Under the pieces are notes generated by a model that saw nothing but the letters and a program-made list of their open reading frames with translations, was not told the DNA's origin and did not search any database. Position numbers and translations under genes: made by a program. Source: JALHVH01 sp964585685 (GTDB lineage Bacteria > Acidobacteriota > Aminicenantia > Aminicenantales > Saccharicenantaceae). From it: a stretch of 13,994 nucleotides of DNA. Within the stretch, counting starts at the first letter, position 1. Every line of letters begins with the position of its first letter. Shown in pieces: positions 12,982 to 13,994 of this stretch. The DNA lies in assembly GCA_964585685.1 (NCBI GenBank), contig CAZPEP010000037.1:1-13994 (forward strand), written 5' to 3'.

Positions 12982-13994
12982 ATGAAGATGCACAAGGTGC
13001 GCGGTTTCGTGATCGGAACGGCGGTCCTGGCCTGTTTTTGGGGCCGGGCATCGGCCCAGGCCGCGGCGTCCCCGACCCCGTCCTATTCTTACCGGGCCAC
13101 CCTCTATTTCGATTGGTACAGCACCGCCTTTGCCCAGGGCGGGGGAGGCCTGACCCAGCTCGGGACGAGGATCAAGTTCGAGCTCGCCAAAGCGCCCTCC
13201 CGGAACTGGAGGCTCCTCATCGACGTCCGCGACCGCCAGAACCTGACCGAGCGGAGCTCGAACCAGGTACTCCTTTACAACCTGCGCCTGACCTATGACT
13301 CGCCATCGAGCCCTTTGTATCTTTCGGCCGGCCAGATGAACCTCTACGATACGGCCGGCATCGGTCAGCTCCTCGGTTCCGTCGTCGGCTGGAAGCTCCG
13401 GTCCGCCCTGCTCGTCGGCGGCTATGCCGGGCTCGAACAGCAGGTCTACGCCCGGAAGTTCGACACCGGCTATCTGAAGTACGGCGCGTTCGCCCGGTTC
13501 ACCGGGCCGAAGGCGCTCTCGTTCGCCCTGAGCTTCAACGCGCTCCGGTACTCAGGCCGCGCCGAGCGAACCTACGTCTATGTCCAGGGATTCGTCCCCG
13601 TGAGGCGGGCCCTCTATCTTTTCGCGAACGCTGAGTTCGAGCTGGGCGGAAAGGTCGAACCCGCCGATCGCCTGTCCCGCCTCTTCCTCAACGCGAGGGC
13701 CGACCTCGGCCGCCGGGCCGACATCACGGGTTTCTACAGCTCCGGACGGGGGCTCGATTTTCACGGGTATGTCCTCGAGCGCTCGCAGGATCCCGGCCTT
13801 CCGGACCGGGGGCTCGAGCGTTTCTTCTACAGCGAACAATACGGCGGCCGCCTCTCGGTCAAGCCGGTGAAGGGCGTCCGCCTTCACGTCTCCCGAATGG
13901 AGAGCCGGCAGAAGGACCTGGATATCCGGAACCATACCTGGCGATTCGGAGCCTCGGCGACGGACATCCTGGGAAGCGGCGTCGCGGCTTCCGG
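12982..13994 (+). CDS. Probable outer-membrane beta-barrel protein (partial, runs off the edge)
   Basis: An open frame from ATG 12982 continues without a stop to the window end, giving 337 codons and an incomplete C-terminus. It starts with a signal peptide (MKMHKVRGFVIGTAVLACFW), likely cleaved after ASA at residue 25. The mature chain has repeated amphipathic strands rich in aromatic residues, for example YRATLYFDWYSTAF, QVLLYNLRLTYD, LYLSAGQMNLYD, LSFALSFNALRY, RTYVYVQGFVPV and LYLFANAEFEL, separated by charged or Gly/Pro turns. This is the pattern of an outer-membrane beta-barrel. I cannot assign a named family. It begins four bases after the di-haem protein gene and should be translated with it, which recalls porin-cytochrome pairs that move electrons across the outer membrane. 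That link rests on position only; a substrate porin or structural barrel is also possible. Confidence 0.78.
   Translation, partial: MKMHKVRGFVIGTAVLACFWGRASAQAAASPTPSYSYRATLYFDWYSTAFAQGGGGLTQLGTRIKFELAKAPSRNWRLLIDVRDRQNLTERSSNQVLLYNLRLTYDSPSSPLYLSAGQMNLYDTAGIGQLLGSVVGWKLRSALLVGGYAGLEQQVYARKFDTGYLKYGAFARFTGPKALSFALSFNALRYSGRAERTYVYVQGFVPVRRALYLFANAEFELGGKVEPADRLSRLFLNARADLGRRADITGFYSSGRGLDFHGYVLERSQDPGLPDRGLERFFYSEQYGGRLSVKPVKGVRLHVSRMESRQKDLDIRNHTWRFGASATDILGSGVAAS

Overview
The window looks like chromosomal DNA from a GC-rich, Gram-negative bacterium. Secreted S9 and M28 peptidases, a long two-component-propeller sensor kinase, an outer-membrane barrel candidate and GGGGTCAG-tipped palindromes next to genes would suit an Acidobacteriota or Aminicenantes-like lineage. 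That placement is inference from gene style; no rRNA or other marker gene is present.

Layout. Positions 1-120 hold the last 39 codons of an unrecognised gene. A REP-like palindrome (about 128-175) follows, then two same-strand genes: a CPBP/CAAX-type intramembrane protease (189-1079) and an ADP-ribosylglycohydrolase (1091-2173). A second, 63-bp palindrome (2150-2212) encodes the last seven residues and stop codon of the hydrolase. It sits directly before the -10 box of a small acidic protein of unknown function (2241-2681). Next is a signalling pair: a 1131-residue sensor histidine kinase with two seven-bladed propellers, a Y_Y_Y domain, one membrane helix and a HisKA_2 kinase core (2777-6172), overlapped by a receiver-only response regulator (6169-6564).

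The next four genes are on the minus strand: an exported S9 prolyl-oligopeptidase-type peptidase (9416-6561), a two-gene arsenic operon (arsR 10824-10483, arsM 10486-9683), and an exported M28 zinc peptidase (12599-10968). The ars promoter is very clear: TTGACA-N17-TATATT with a perfect 10-bp inverted repeat covering the -10 box, so ArsR very likely represses its own operon. The operon has no pump or reductase in view, which suggests detoxification by methylation. A 121-bp nested inverted repeat flanked by TA lies between arsM and the S9 promoter.

Diverging from the M28 gene, a plus-strand unit runs off the right edge. It contains a small protein with two CxxCH haem c sites and a probable outer-membrane beta-barrel. 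The haem protein has no signal peptide in its own frame, but a good one is present in another frame over the same stretch, which suggests two compensating frameshifts or base-call errors.

No stretch longer than 300 bases lacks a gene, and I saw no tRNA, rRNA or CRISPR array. The parts most worth following up are the two palindromes, the apparent double frameshift in the haem protein, the haem protein/barrel pair, and the receiver-only signalling module.
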